In this document: positions 7,931 to 15,450 of the stretch, in pieces
How positions within the stretch are numbered: the first letter of the stretch is position 1
Layout of the letters: each line of letters starts with the position of its first letter
Assembly (NCBI GenBank): GCA_030836705.1
Contig: JAUPLZ010000010.1
Location: 1-17,071, forward strand
Reading direction: 5' to 3'
From: Campylobacterota bacterium
GTDB lineage: Bacteria; Campylobacterota; Campylobacteria; Campylobacterales; SZUA-545
Length of the DNA: 17,071 bases
Program-made: the position numbers and the translations under genes
Notes under the pieces: model-generated
The model's input: only the letters and a program-made list of their open reading frames with translations
The model's database searches: none
Told to the model about the DNA's origin: nothing

Positions 7931-7996
7931 TGCGAGCTCCTTATCGTAAAATTACCAGCACCTATTAATCACATACTCTCTCGTCACAAAACCTAA

Positions 7997-8710
7997 TTAA
8001 TTATTTTTTGGTTTAAAAGGCGTCATTGGAGTATTAGTATCTCTAATCGCCTTTCTATCCCATGTCCAGATAACAACTTGGAATGGTCTAGATATATAAT
8101 GAAATGGGGCAACCAAAAAGTGAACAAATCTAGAGAATGGAATTAACAAAAATACCAAAAACGCTGCAACAATATGAAATTGGATAAGCGCAGGCAATGC
8201 CAAAACACCACTTAAATCAGGGCTAAAAGTAACAATAGACCACAAATATGGAGCCATATTAGAAGCATACCAACCAGCACCCCACTTATATTGAACAGCT
8301 ATTAAGATACCAGCGATAATTTGAGCTATTAGAACAAGTTCGATAAAAATATCCATCTTGCTTGTAACTACAGCTAGTCTTTCATTTGTAATTCTTCTTA
8401 CAAAAAGAAGAACAATACCGACAAGAGCACTCAAACCAAATGCAAGTCCTAAAGTTTCAAATGCATACCAATTAGCACCTATTATTTTTTGCACAAGTCC
8501 TGGAAATAGAAACCCAATAAGATGTGCTAGAAAAAGAAAAATAATACCAAAGTGAAATGGAACAGATCCAAAAAACAGACTCTTCGTCTCTAAAAACTGT
8601 GAAGACAGTGAAGAGTACGAAAACCCAGTCGCTCTATAGCGATAAATCGATCCACCGATCGCAACAATAAGGGCCAAATATGGAAATGCGATAAACAAAA
8701 AATTATCCAT
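7997..8710 (-). CDS. narI: Respiratory nitrate reductase gamma subunit NarI (cytochrome b)
   Basis: This membrane subunit oxidises quinol on the periplasmic side and passes electrons to NarH through two b-type haems. The 237-residue protein has five hydrophobic helices. Four histidines match the haem ligands of E. coli NarI in position and spacing: His53 and His63 (PFHFG, LAHLIG) on one helix, His179 and His197 (IQFHIVAAF, FVHFLVAPF) on two others. The C-terminal tail, ISRPFQVVIWTWDRK, is the cytoplasmic segment that docks on NarGH. An AAAGGA ribosome site lies 6 bases before the ATG, and the gene starts 30 bases after narJ. Order G-H-J-I is the standard one. No disruption is seen. Confidence 0.96.
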   Translation of the reverse strand: MDNFLFIAFPYLALIVAIGGSIYRYRATGFSYSSLSSQFLETKSLFFGSVPFHFGIIFLFLAHLIGFLFPGLVQKIIGANWYAFETLGLAFGLSALVGIVLLFVRRITNERLAVVTSKMDIFIELVLIAQIIAGILIAVQYKWGAGWYASNMAPYLWSIVTFSPDLSGVLALPALIQFHIVAAFLVFLLIPFSRFVHFLVAPFHYISRPFQVVIWTWDRKAIRDTNTPMTPFKPKNN

Positions 8711-8740
8711 TTATTATCCTTTCTTTATAATTTGTATAAA

Positions 8741-9463
8741 TCAACTACAAGAAGTAGAGCATGAAGTAGCACATGCTGCGGCGTTACCTAAAGAAGTATC
8801 GCCTTTTGCTTCAATCTCTAACTCTTTTTTTATAAATTTAAAGAAACTAGTGTCTTTAATTTCGTCACTCATTTCAATAAGCGTAAAATCCTTCTCAAGC
8901 ATAGTATGAATAGCTTTTAGACAGTGACTAAAAGCCGTTACAGACTCACTCGCTTCTATTAAAACTTGAAATTCTTTTTTATAAACCTCATCTTTGGCTT
9001 TTAAAGAATCTGGTTCATATTCTGCGATCATCTTTTTTACCGCTGGGGCCACAACTCTTACTGCAACATCTTCTAATGTCTCTTTATCGCCCTTTTCAGC
9101 CAATTTTGTAATCAGCTTCAAAACATTTGGAAGAAAATCTGGCAATTCACTAGAAAGCTCATTTCCAACTTTACGATGTTCGACATTTAAATTTGCCAGC
9201 ATCTCGCCTCTTTTATAGTCATCTCCAAAAAGAACATAACCAACATATAAAGAAGTTAGAGGTTGAACCTCAAATGAGCGGCAATAAAGTTCCTGCAACT
9301 CATATATGTCTTGAGGAAGGAGTTTTTCAAAAACTCTCAATTCCTCAACAGCCTCTGGATATCTTTCACTACTAACTTTGCCGATATTTTTTAATCTATC
9401 AAAAAAAGTTTCGCTTGGATACTCCAAAAGCTCAGCCACATATGCGTAATGCGGAAGACTCAC
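8741..9463 (-). CDS. narJ: Nitrate reductase assembly chaperone NarJ, with Cys-rich tail
   Basis: NarJ is a cytoplasmic chaperone of the TorD/NarJ family. It holds apo-NarGH while the molybdenum cofactor and the FS0 cluster are inserted and before the complex docks on NarI; it is not part of the final enzyme. The all-helical protein has the family's LLEYP start (13-17), the LYCRSFEVQPLTSLYVGYVLFGD-type segment around 59-81 and the RGEMLANLN segment at 85-93. It is 240 residues, close to E. coli NarJ (236). The GTG start overlaps the narH stop by one base (TAGTG), with AGAGG just upstream, so the two are probably translationally coupled. The odd feature is the last ten residues, with cysteines at 231, 235 and 239 (Cys-x3-Cys-x3-Cys), which I do not know from model NarJ proteins. 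Confidence 0.93.
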   Translation of the reverse strand: MSLPHYAYVAELLEYPSETFFDRLKNIGKVSSERYPEAVEELRVFEKLLPQDIYELQELYCRSFEVQPLTSLYVGYVLFGDDYKRGEMLANLNVEHRKVGNELSSELPDFLPNVLKLITKLAEKGDKETLEDVAVRVVAPAVKKMIAEYEPDSLKAKDEVYKKEFQVLIEASESVTAFSHCLKAIHTMLEKDFTLIEMSDEIKDTSFFKFIKKELEIEAKGDTSLGNAAACATSCSTSCS

Positions 9464-11013
9464 TACAGACCTCTCTTAGGAGACGCTGTAAATCCAAAAC
9501 CTGCGCTTCCTTTTCTATCGCCAGTATTTTCCAACATTTCAATAGCTTGTTCTCTATGAGAAGCTGGGATTACAAATCTCTCATCAAATTTAGAAAGAGA
9601 TGTTAATTTGTAAATCTCATCAGCCATTTGTGCTGTCAAACCTACCATACTTAAAGCCTTATTAGCTTTATCAGCAGATATATCGCCAACAGTTACATGT
9701 CTTCTGTATACTCTTACAGCCATCATTCTCTTAATTTTTTCAGCCATATTGCTCTCATCGCCAGCACCCATTAAAGATGTCATGTACTTAAGCGGGAAAC
9801 GGCTATTTTCGATAGTACCGAAAATTTCTTCAATACTTGTATCATACAACCATTGATCTTCCCATGTTTTTCCAATTGGATTAACTTTAGCATTTTGAGC
9901 ATTGTTGTTAACTTCACGAACTCTTGCCATAACTGGAAGCATAGGTGGAACATAAAACAACATTGGCAGTGTTCTAAATTCTGCATGCAATGGTAACGCT
10001 ATCTTAAACTCTTTAACAAATTTATATGTTGGTGAGTTTTGAGCTGCTTTAATAGTTGAATCAGCTACACCATTTGCTTTTGCTGCTGCTATTACTTTTG
10101 GATCATTTGGATCAAGGATTAAATCCATTTGAGCTTTTATAATATCTTTTTCATCAGCATTAATTGCCGCTTCAATCTTATCTGCATCATATAGCATTAC
10201 ACCAAGATATCTAATTCTACCTACACAAGAATGCATACAAGCTGGTGCTTGACCAGTTTCTAGTCTTGGGTAGCAAAGTAGACATTTTTCAGACTTACCC
10301 GTAGTCCAGTTATAGTATGTTTTCTTATAAGGACATGCAGTTACACACATTCTCCAAGATCTACAAACTTCTTGATTAATAAGAACAACACCATCCTCGC
10401 CTCTTTTGTAAATAGCACCTGATGGACATGATGCTAAACAAGCTGGGTTTAGGCAGTGGTTACAAATTCTTGGAAGATAGAAAAATGCTAATCTTTCCAA
10501 TTCAAACATTGCATCTCTTTCAGCTGGCGAAAGCTTAGCAAGGTTTGGATCTTGTCTAGCAAAATCTGGTGAACCACCCATGTCATCATCCCAGTTTGGT
10601 CCCATTTTAATATCTATTGGCTTACCAGTAATAAGTGAAACTGGTCTTGCTGTAACCTGCGTATCTTGTTGTGGAGCCTCAACAAGATCTAGATATCTAT
10701 AAGTAAAAGGCTCATAATAATCATCTATAACCGGCATATTCGGGTTATAGAATATATTAAGAAGACCTTTTCTTTTTCCAGCGCCTCTTAGTTCTACGCT
10801 GCTACCAGATTTTTTCCAACCACCTTTATAGATTTCTTGATCTTCCCACTTTGTTGGATAACCAGTTCCCGGTTTAGTCTCAACATTGTTAAACCACATA
10901 TACTCAGCACCCTTACGGTCTGTCCAAATATTTTTACAAGCAACAGTACATGTGTGGCAACCTAGACATTTGTCTAGGTGAAAAACCATTGATACCTGCG
11001 ATCTTACATTCAT
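9463..11013 (-). CDS. narH: Respiratory nitrate reductase beta subunit NarH (four Fe-S clusters)
   Basis: NarH carries the electron wire from NarI to NarG on the cytoplasmic face of the membrane. All sixteen ligand positions are visible in four groups: Cys16/19/22/26, Cys184/187/192/196, Cys217/Trp220/Cys223/Cys227 and Cys244/247/259/263. The tryptophan in the third group replaces a cysteine, as in E. coli NarH, so one cluster should be [3Fe-4S] and the other three [4Fe-4S]. At 516 residues it matches the usual length (E. coli 512). Further conserved stretches include KTWEDQWLYDTSIEEIFG and RRHVTVGDIS. An AAGGA-type site precedes the ATG, 23 bases after narG. The stop codon is shared by one base with the GTG start of narJ. 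Confidence 0.97.
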   Translation of the reverse strand: MNVRSQVSMVFHLDKCLGCHTCTVACKNIWTDRKGAEYMWFNNVETKPGTGYPTKWEDQEIYKGGWKKSGSSVELRGAGKRKGLLNIFYNPNMPVIDDYYEPFTYRYLDLVEAPQQDTQVTARPVSLITGKPIDIKMGPNWDDDMGGSPDFARQDPNLAKLSPAERDAMFELERLAFFYLPRICNHCLNPACLASCPSGAIYKRGEDGVVLINQEVCRSWRMCVTACPYKKTYYNWTTGKSEKCLLCYPRLETGQAPACMHSCVGRIRYLGVMLYDADKIEAAINADEKDIIKAQMDLILDPNDPKVIAAAKANGVADSTIKAAQNSPTYKFVKEFKIALPLHAEFRTLPMLFYVPPMLPVMARVREVNNNAQNAKVNPIGKTWEDQWLYDTSIEEIFGTIENSRFPLKYMTSLMGAGDESNMAEKIKRMMAVRVYRRHVTVGDISADKANKALSMVGLTAQMADEIYKLTSLSKFDERFVIPASHREQAIEMLENTGDRKGSAGFGFTASPKRGL

Positions 11014-11036
11014 GTTCTTCCTTTCTTTTTATGCTA

Positions 11037-14000
11037 TTAAAATTCTACTTTTGTCATTTTCTTAATTGTGACATGTATATCTCTGTTAACTGCTACAGGT
11101 CCCCAATAGTTAAAGTGGTAAGTAAACTGACCATAACCACCAGCTAACAAGTTTGGCTTAAGACGAACACGAGTTAACGCATTGTTACCACCGGCTCTCT
11201 TTCCGCCTCTTTCTTGAGATTTTGGAATACTGATAGTTCTTTCAACGGTATGGTAAAGAATACAAACACCTTTTGGAATTCTCGCACTAACATTCGCTCT
11301 TGCGCAATATGTTCCATTATCGTTATATACCTCGATCCAATCGTTATCTTTTATGCCCATTTCTGCTGCATCTTTTTCACTTAACCATACAGGCTCCATA
11401 CCTCTTGAAAGTGTTAACATTCTATGGTTATCCATATATGTAGAGTGGATATGCCACTTACCATGAGGAGTTAGAACATTTAGAACTTTTTGGTTGCTTG
11501 GAACCGGAGTAGCTTTTAAGTCTCCAAACACTTTTGGTGATGGTGATGGCTTATAAGTTGGCATATGCTCACCGTGCGCAATATAAAGCTCATGATCTAA
11601 ATATGTATGCTGCTTACCAGTTAAAGTTCTCCATGGCATTAACGCATCTACATTGTATGTATATGCTGCATACGCTCTACCATCGTTCATCAAGCCAGAC
11701 CATACAGATGAAGTATTATATCTCTTTGGAGACTCTACTAAATCTTTGTACTGCAAATGAACATCTGCAAGACCTTGACCGTATTTTGCAAGTTCAAGAC
11801 CAGTTTTTACTTCATCGCTCTTGAAACATTTCATGTTTAACTTACCATTTGTAAGTGTTGAAAGATGAAGAACTGCATTGATTGCCGATACATCTTCTTC
11901 AAGAGATGGATATTTCTTACCGTCAACAACTTTTGTTGCAAAATGGTTAGAGTTAAGCATTTGATCATATTCATCTTTAATATCATAGCCATGACCGTGT
12001 GCACCAAGACCTTTTTCTCTAATGCCAGTACCAAGAGTACTCCACTTGTCCCAAATCTTAGTATAATCTCTCTCGATTACACCAATAGTATGCATTGTTT
12101 TTCCAGGAATTGCTTCACATTCGCCTGTATACCAGTCTTTTACATCAAGCTGTGTAATTTCGCCTGCGCTATCATGGTGAATTGCATCAGTGTGAACATC
12201 TTTAATAGGTCCGCTGAAATAAGATTTAGATATTTCACTTACAACTTTTGCAAGATTTCCAAAAATTTCCCAGTCAGATTTTGATTCCCAAACCGGTGGA
12301 ACAGCTTTGCCTAGAGGATGGATAAATGAGTGCATATCCGTACTGTTAATATCCGCTTTTTCATACCATGAAGCAGTAGGAAGAACGATATCAGAGTGAA
12401 GTGCAGATGTATCCATTCTAAAGTTAAGGTCGATAACAAGATCCATCTTGCCAACGCCAGCTTCTTTAGCCCATACAACTTCTTCGGTTGGGTCGCCATC
12501 CGGAGCAATACAGTTGTTATGAGTTCCAAGATAATGCTTAAGACAATACTCTTGACCCTTCATACTTCCGCCGATTGCATTACCTTTCCAAATATACCAT
12601 ACTCTTGGAAAGTTAACTTCATTTTCTGGATCCGCAACTGCATATCCAAGCTTCTTAGATTTTAGCTGCTCTAGAGTATATTGCTTAATAGCTGCATCAT
12701 CTTTTGCACCAGCTGCTATAGCTTCTTGTGCCACTGCTACCGAGCTCTTGTTAAATTGTGGATAAAAAGGCATCGCACCTTGTCTTACAGATCTAAAAAT
12801 ATCATCAGCCATATGTCTTTGAGTGTGTTTATTTTTAGGAACTGTATTGTAGTTACAATGCTTTGTATCGTATCTATACTGGCTTGTGTTTATATAATGC
12901 CAAATTGGACCTTGTGCTTGTCTTGGATATGACTGCCAGTCTTTTGCAAATGTGATAGCACCCCATGAGTCAACACAAGCTAGTTTTTCTTGTCCAACAT
13001 AGTGGTTAATACCACCACCGTTTCTACCAACACATCCTGAGAATATAGCACACATTGTTGCAGCTCTATACATTAGGTTTTGGTGATACCATTGGTTAAT
13101 ACCAGCACCAACGATAACCATACATTTACCACCAGTTGCTTCAGCAGTTCTACCCCAGTCTCTTGCAACTGAAATAATTGTTTTTGAATCAACGCCAGTG
13201 AAAATCTCTTGCCATGCAGGTGTATATGCTGCATCTTTATCAGTATAATCTTTTGGATATGCGCCTTTTAGACCTCTTGGTACGCCATATTGAGCCATAA
13301 GAACATCAAATGTTGTAGCAACAGCAACTTTTTCTCCATTGATATCTATATACTTAACAGGAACGCCTCTTAGAGCTACATTATCAAGACCAAAGTCATC
13401 AAATTCAGCTAGAACCACTTCATCATTATTGTCTTTTAGAGTAAGAGCAGGATCAAATGCTTGATTGCTAACAGAACACTCAAGTTTCATGTTCCATTTG
13501 CCTTTTTCAGTAGCCCATCTATCACCCATAGCACCTTTTGGAACTACAAATTTACCTGTTTTTTCGTCAATTTGGATAAATTTCCAATCGCCGTTTTCGA
13601 TTGTTTTATACTCAGCTACCTCAGAAGCTCTTAAAAGTCTTCCTGCTCTGTAGTTTGAACCAACTTTGTCCATTTTTACAAGATATGGAACATCTGAGTA
13701 TTGTTTAACATAGTTAACAAAATAAGGAACTTGTCTATCTACATAAAACTCTTTTAGAAGAACATGTGTAACTGCTTGCCAGAAAGCACCGTCGCTACCT
13801 GCATGAAGCGGTACCCACTCGTCTGCAAATTTACTTACCATGCTGAAGTCTGGAGCACATACAACAGTTTTTGTACCATTGTGTCTAGCTTCTGCAAAGA
13901 AGTGCGCATCAGGAGTTCTTGTCATGTTAAGGTTTGCACCCATGTCAACTATCATCTTAGAGTTATACCAGTCAGCGCTCTCGCAAACATCTGTTTGCTC

Positions 14001-14651
14001 ACCCCAAATTTCCGGGAATGAAGGTGGAAGGTCACAATACCAATCGTAAAAACTTAGGTTAATACCGCCTATTAACTGAAGATATCTAGCACCAGATGAA
14101 TAGCTTATTTGTGATTTTGCAGGAATTGGAGCAAAACCGATTACTCTATCCGGACCATATTTTTTTGCAGTGTGGAGAGTTGCGTGGGCAATAATTTCAT
14201 TTGCCTCATCCCATGACGCGCGTCTGAAACCACCCTTCCCTCTTGCTTGTTGATACTTAGTTCTTGCTGCTTTATTTGCTTGAAGATTTTCCCATGCTTT
14301 TACTGGATCATTGTTGGCTTTTTTCTTTTCTGCTCTATAAGCATCAAGCAAAGCACCTCTGATTAAAGGATATTTGATTCTTAGTGGACTATACAAATAC
14401 CATGAGAAAGAGATACCTCTTTGGCACCCTCTTGGCTCATATGGAGGTAAAGTGTTGTCGATTAGAGGGTAATCTAGCATTTGTAATTCCCATACAACGA
14501 TGCCCTCTTTTACATATACACCCCAAGAACAGCTTCCAGTACAGTTAACACCGTGTGTACTTCTTACTATTTTATCATGTGCGAATCTATTTTTATAAAA
14601 TTGCTCCCAGCTTCGTATCTGCGGACTAACAATATCTTTTATCCAACCCAT
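11037..14651 (-). CDS. narG: Respiratory nitrate reductase alpha subunit NarG (molybdoenzyme)
   Basis: NarG reduces nitrate to nitrite at a bis-MGD molybdenum centre. The FS0 cluster ligands His33, Cys37, Cys41 and Cys76 have the same spacing as His-Cys-Cys-Cys of E. coli NarG, inside IVRSTHGVNCTGSCSW and EPRGCQRG. The SFYDWYCDLPP segment at 200-210 should supply the Asp ligand of molybdenum. TRTPDAHFF and the C-terminal YWGPVAVNRDIHV are also conserved. Length is 1204 residues (E. coli 1247). The N-terminus, MGWIKDIVSPQIRSWEQFYK, has no twin-arginine signal, so the active site should face the cytoplasm, unlike Nap or archaeal pNar. This fits the two transporter genes downstream. Residue 223 is Cys in DVCESAD where I recall Pro in E. 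coli. An AGGAG site overlaps the stop of the preceding cytochrome gene, and the ATG follows 7 bases later. Residues between about 300 and 480 diverge more from E. coli. Confidence 0.97.
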   Translation of the reverse strand: MGWIKDIVSPQIRSWEQFYKNRFAHDKIVRSTHGVNCTGSCSWGVYVKEGIVVWELQMLDYPLIDNTLPPYEPRGCQRGISFSWYLYSPLRIKYPLIRGALLDAYRAEKKKANNDPVKAWENLQANKAARTKYQQARGKGGFRRASWDEANEIIAHATLHTAKKYGPDRVIGFAPIPAKSQISYSSGARYLQLIGGINLSFYDWYCDLPPSFPEIWGEQTDVCESADWYNSKMIVDMGANLNMTRTPDAHFFAEARHNGTKTVVCAPDFSMVSKFADEWVPLHAGSDGAFWQAVTHVLLKEFYVDRQVPYFVNYVKQYSDVPYLVKMDKVGSNYRAGRLLRASEVAEYKTIENGDWKFIQIDEKTGKFVVPKGAMGDRWATEKGKWNMKLECSVSNQAFDPALTLKDNNDEVVLAEFDDFGLDNVALRGVPVKYIDINGEKVAVATTFDVLMAQYGVPRGLKGAYPKDYTDKDAAYTPAWQEIFTGVDSKTIISVARDWGRTAEATGGKCMVIVGAGINQWYHQNLMYRAATMCAIFSGCVGRNGGGINHYVGQEKLACVDSWGAITFAKDWQSYPRQAQGPIWHYINTSQYRYDTKHCNYNTVPKNKHTQRHMADDIFRSVRQGAMPFYPQFNKSSVAVAQEAIAAGAKDDAAIKQYTLEQLKSKKLGYAVADPENEVNFPRVWYIWKGNAIGGSMKGQEYCLKHYLGTHNNCIAPDGDPTEEVVWAKEAGVGKMDLVIDLNFRMDTSALHSDIVLPTASWYEKADINSTDMHSFIHPLGKAVPPVWESKSDWEIFGNLAKVVSEISKSYFSGPIKDVHTDAIHHDSAGEITQLDVKDWYTGECEAIPGKTMHTIGVIERDYTKIWDKWSTLGTGIREKGLGAHGHGYDIKDEYDQMLNSNHFATKVVDGKKYPSLEEDVSAINAVLHLSTLTNGKLNMKCFKSDEVKTGLELAKYGQGLADVHLQYKDLVESPKRYNTSSVWSGLMNDGRAYAAYTYNVDALMPWRTLTGKQHTYLDHELYIAHGEHMPTYKPSPSPKVFGDLKATPVPSNQKVLNVLTPHGKWHIHSTYMDNHRMLTLSRGMEPVWLSEKDAAEMGIKDNDWIEVYNDNGTYCARANVSARIPKGVCILYHTVERTISIPKSQERGGKRAGGNNALTRVRLKPNLLAGGYGQFTYHFNYWGPVAVNRDIHVTIKKMTKVEF

Positions 14652-14660
14652 TCGTATCTC

Positions 14661-15194
14661 CTATCTTGTTTTTAATTGTCTATCGTAAAGTTCAGCATTG
14701 ACTGTTTTAGCCTTTCTGCCTTTTCCAAATAAAAGGATAAGGATAAAAAGGATTACAAAGCCTACAATTCCAGATACTACAAAACCGGCTGATTGTTGAC
14801 TAGCTGAAGAGTTAGTAGCAGCTTCTTCAAAAAAAGCAGCCAAATCAGCAGCTTCTTCAGCAGTTATTTCCTTGCCAGTATATGTTCTAACCATTACTGG
14901 GGAAGGCATATTTGCAGCAGAAGCTAGCATACCCTTAATTGTTTCGCCAGCCATTGCATCAGCACCGCCGTAATCAGAGAAAAGCTTTGTCAAATCTTTT
15001 GCCAATTCTCCACCACTAACAACCAATGCGTTATCAACATTGTGACAAGTGATACATGCTACACCACCATTTGTGAAAGCGACTTTACCTTGATGTAAAT
15101 CCGCACCTCTTTGTACATCTCCCTGCGCTTCTAAAGACATAGAAAACGCGAGTAAACCGAAAAACAGCAGCGATATTAAACGATTAATACCCAT
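14661..15194 (-). CDS. Membrane-anchored monohaem cytochrome c leading the nar operon
   Basis: This is a small c-type cytochrome in the periplasm. The start is set by a perfect GGAGGT six bases before the ATG at 15192-15194, giving 177 residues. An in-frame ATG 36 bases upstream lacks such a site. Residues 1-24 form a signal peptide (MGINRLISLLFFGLLAFSMS). One haem site, CITCH, lies at 47-51, and Met96 in NMPSP is a likely distal ligand. Residues 138-157 form a C-terminal membrane helix followed by a basic tail, so the haem domain is tethered outside the inner membrane. The gene ends 9 bases before narG and is the first of the operon. It could pass electrons between the nar quinol system and periplasmic partners, or assist assembly as NarC (a dihaem protein) does in Thermus. 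It has only one haem site, so I do not call it narC. Confidence 0.88.
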   Translation of the reverse strand: MGINRLISLLFFGLLAFSMSLEAQGDVQRGADLHQGKVAFTNGGVACITCHNVDNALVVSGGELAKDLTKLFSDYGGADAMAGETIKGMLASAANMPSPVMVRTYTGKEITAEEAADLAAFFEEAATNSSASQQSAGFVVSGIVGFVILFILILLFGKGRKAKTVNAELYDRQLKTR

Positions 15195-15200
15195 GAGCTT

Positions 15201-15206
15201 ACCTCC
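15201..15206 (-). promoter_or_regulatory. Ribosome binding site of the operon's cytochrome c
   Basis: GGAGGT on the minus strand, six bases before the ATG at 15192-15194, is the strongest Shine-Dalgarno match in the window. It rejects the longer reading from 15230 and places the signal peptide directly at the N-terminus, as expected for an exported cytochrome. Confidence 0.8.
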
Positions 15207-15411
15207 AAACAAGTATTTATTTGCAATCACCTACACAAAATGTAGAGGATATTAAAAGCTAATGATAAATTAAAATATATTAAGAATGCAGCGGCTGAAC
15301 TATTTTGGTAAATAAAAAAACTCTTTTGTTACCAATAGTAAATCTGGATATTTTTTGTCCTATTTATAAATTTTGTTTTTATCAATCAATAAAATACAAG
15401 CGCAAAAAAGC

Positions 15412-15420
15412 TATGATAAT
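15412..15420 (+). promoter_or_regulatory. Candidate -10 element of the dnaE promoter
   Basis: TATGATAAT, about 31 bases before the dnaE ATG, is the best sigma-70 -10 match on the plus strand in this gap. It overlaps the symmetric ATGAT-N4-ATCAT element at 15413-15426. No clear -35 box is seen, which is common in Campylobacterota. Assigned by pattern only. Confidence 0.35.
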
Positions 15421-15450
15421 AATCATAATAATTTAGGATTTTGACAGCAA

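Larger units (their letters stand above)
15195..15450. promoter_or_regulatory. Divergent intergenic region between the nar operon and dnaE
   Basis: About 256 bases with no convincing gene separate the cytochrome start from dnaE, so both promoters must lie here. On the minus strand a -10-like TAATATAT (15275-15282) is one candidate for nar. Upstream of it is an inverted repeat, TTGGTAA (15305-15311) and TTACCAA (15329-15335), in the zone where an activator would bind. A small hairpin, CTACA (15231-15235) with TGTAG (15241-15245), would lie in the nar leader. A further palindrome, TTTTAT (15377-15382) with ATAAAA (15389-15394), lies nearer dnaE. I see no perfect FNR-type TTGAT-N4-ATCAA site. 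No regulator gene is in the window. Confidence 0.5.

Noticed and set aside
11534..14049. Several plus-strand open frames of 60-140 codons opposite narG
   Set aside because: They lie antisense to a continuous, strongly conserved NarG frame, have no ribosome sites of note and resemble no protein family.
15195..15230. Longer start for the cytochrome c at 15230
   Set aside because: It puts 12 polar/mixed residues before the signal peptide and ignores the GGAGGT placed six bases before the internal ATG at 15194.
15375..15395. ATCAATCAAT as an FNR-type site
   Set aside because: Only half-sites in direct orientation are present; no TTGAT-N4-ATCAA pair could be formed.
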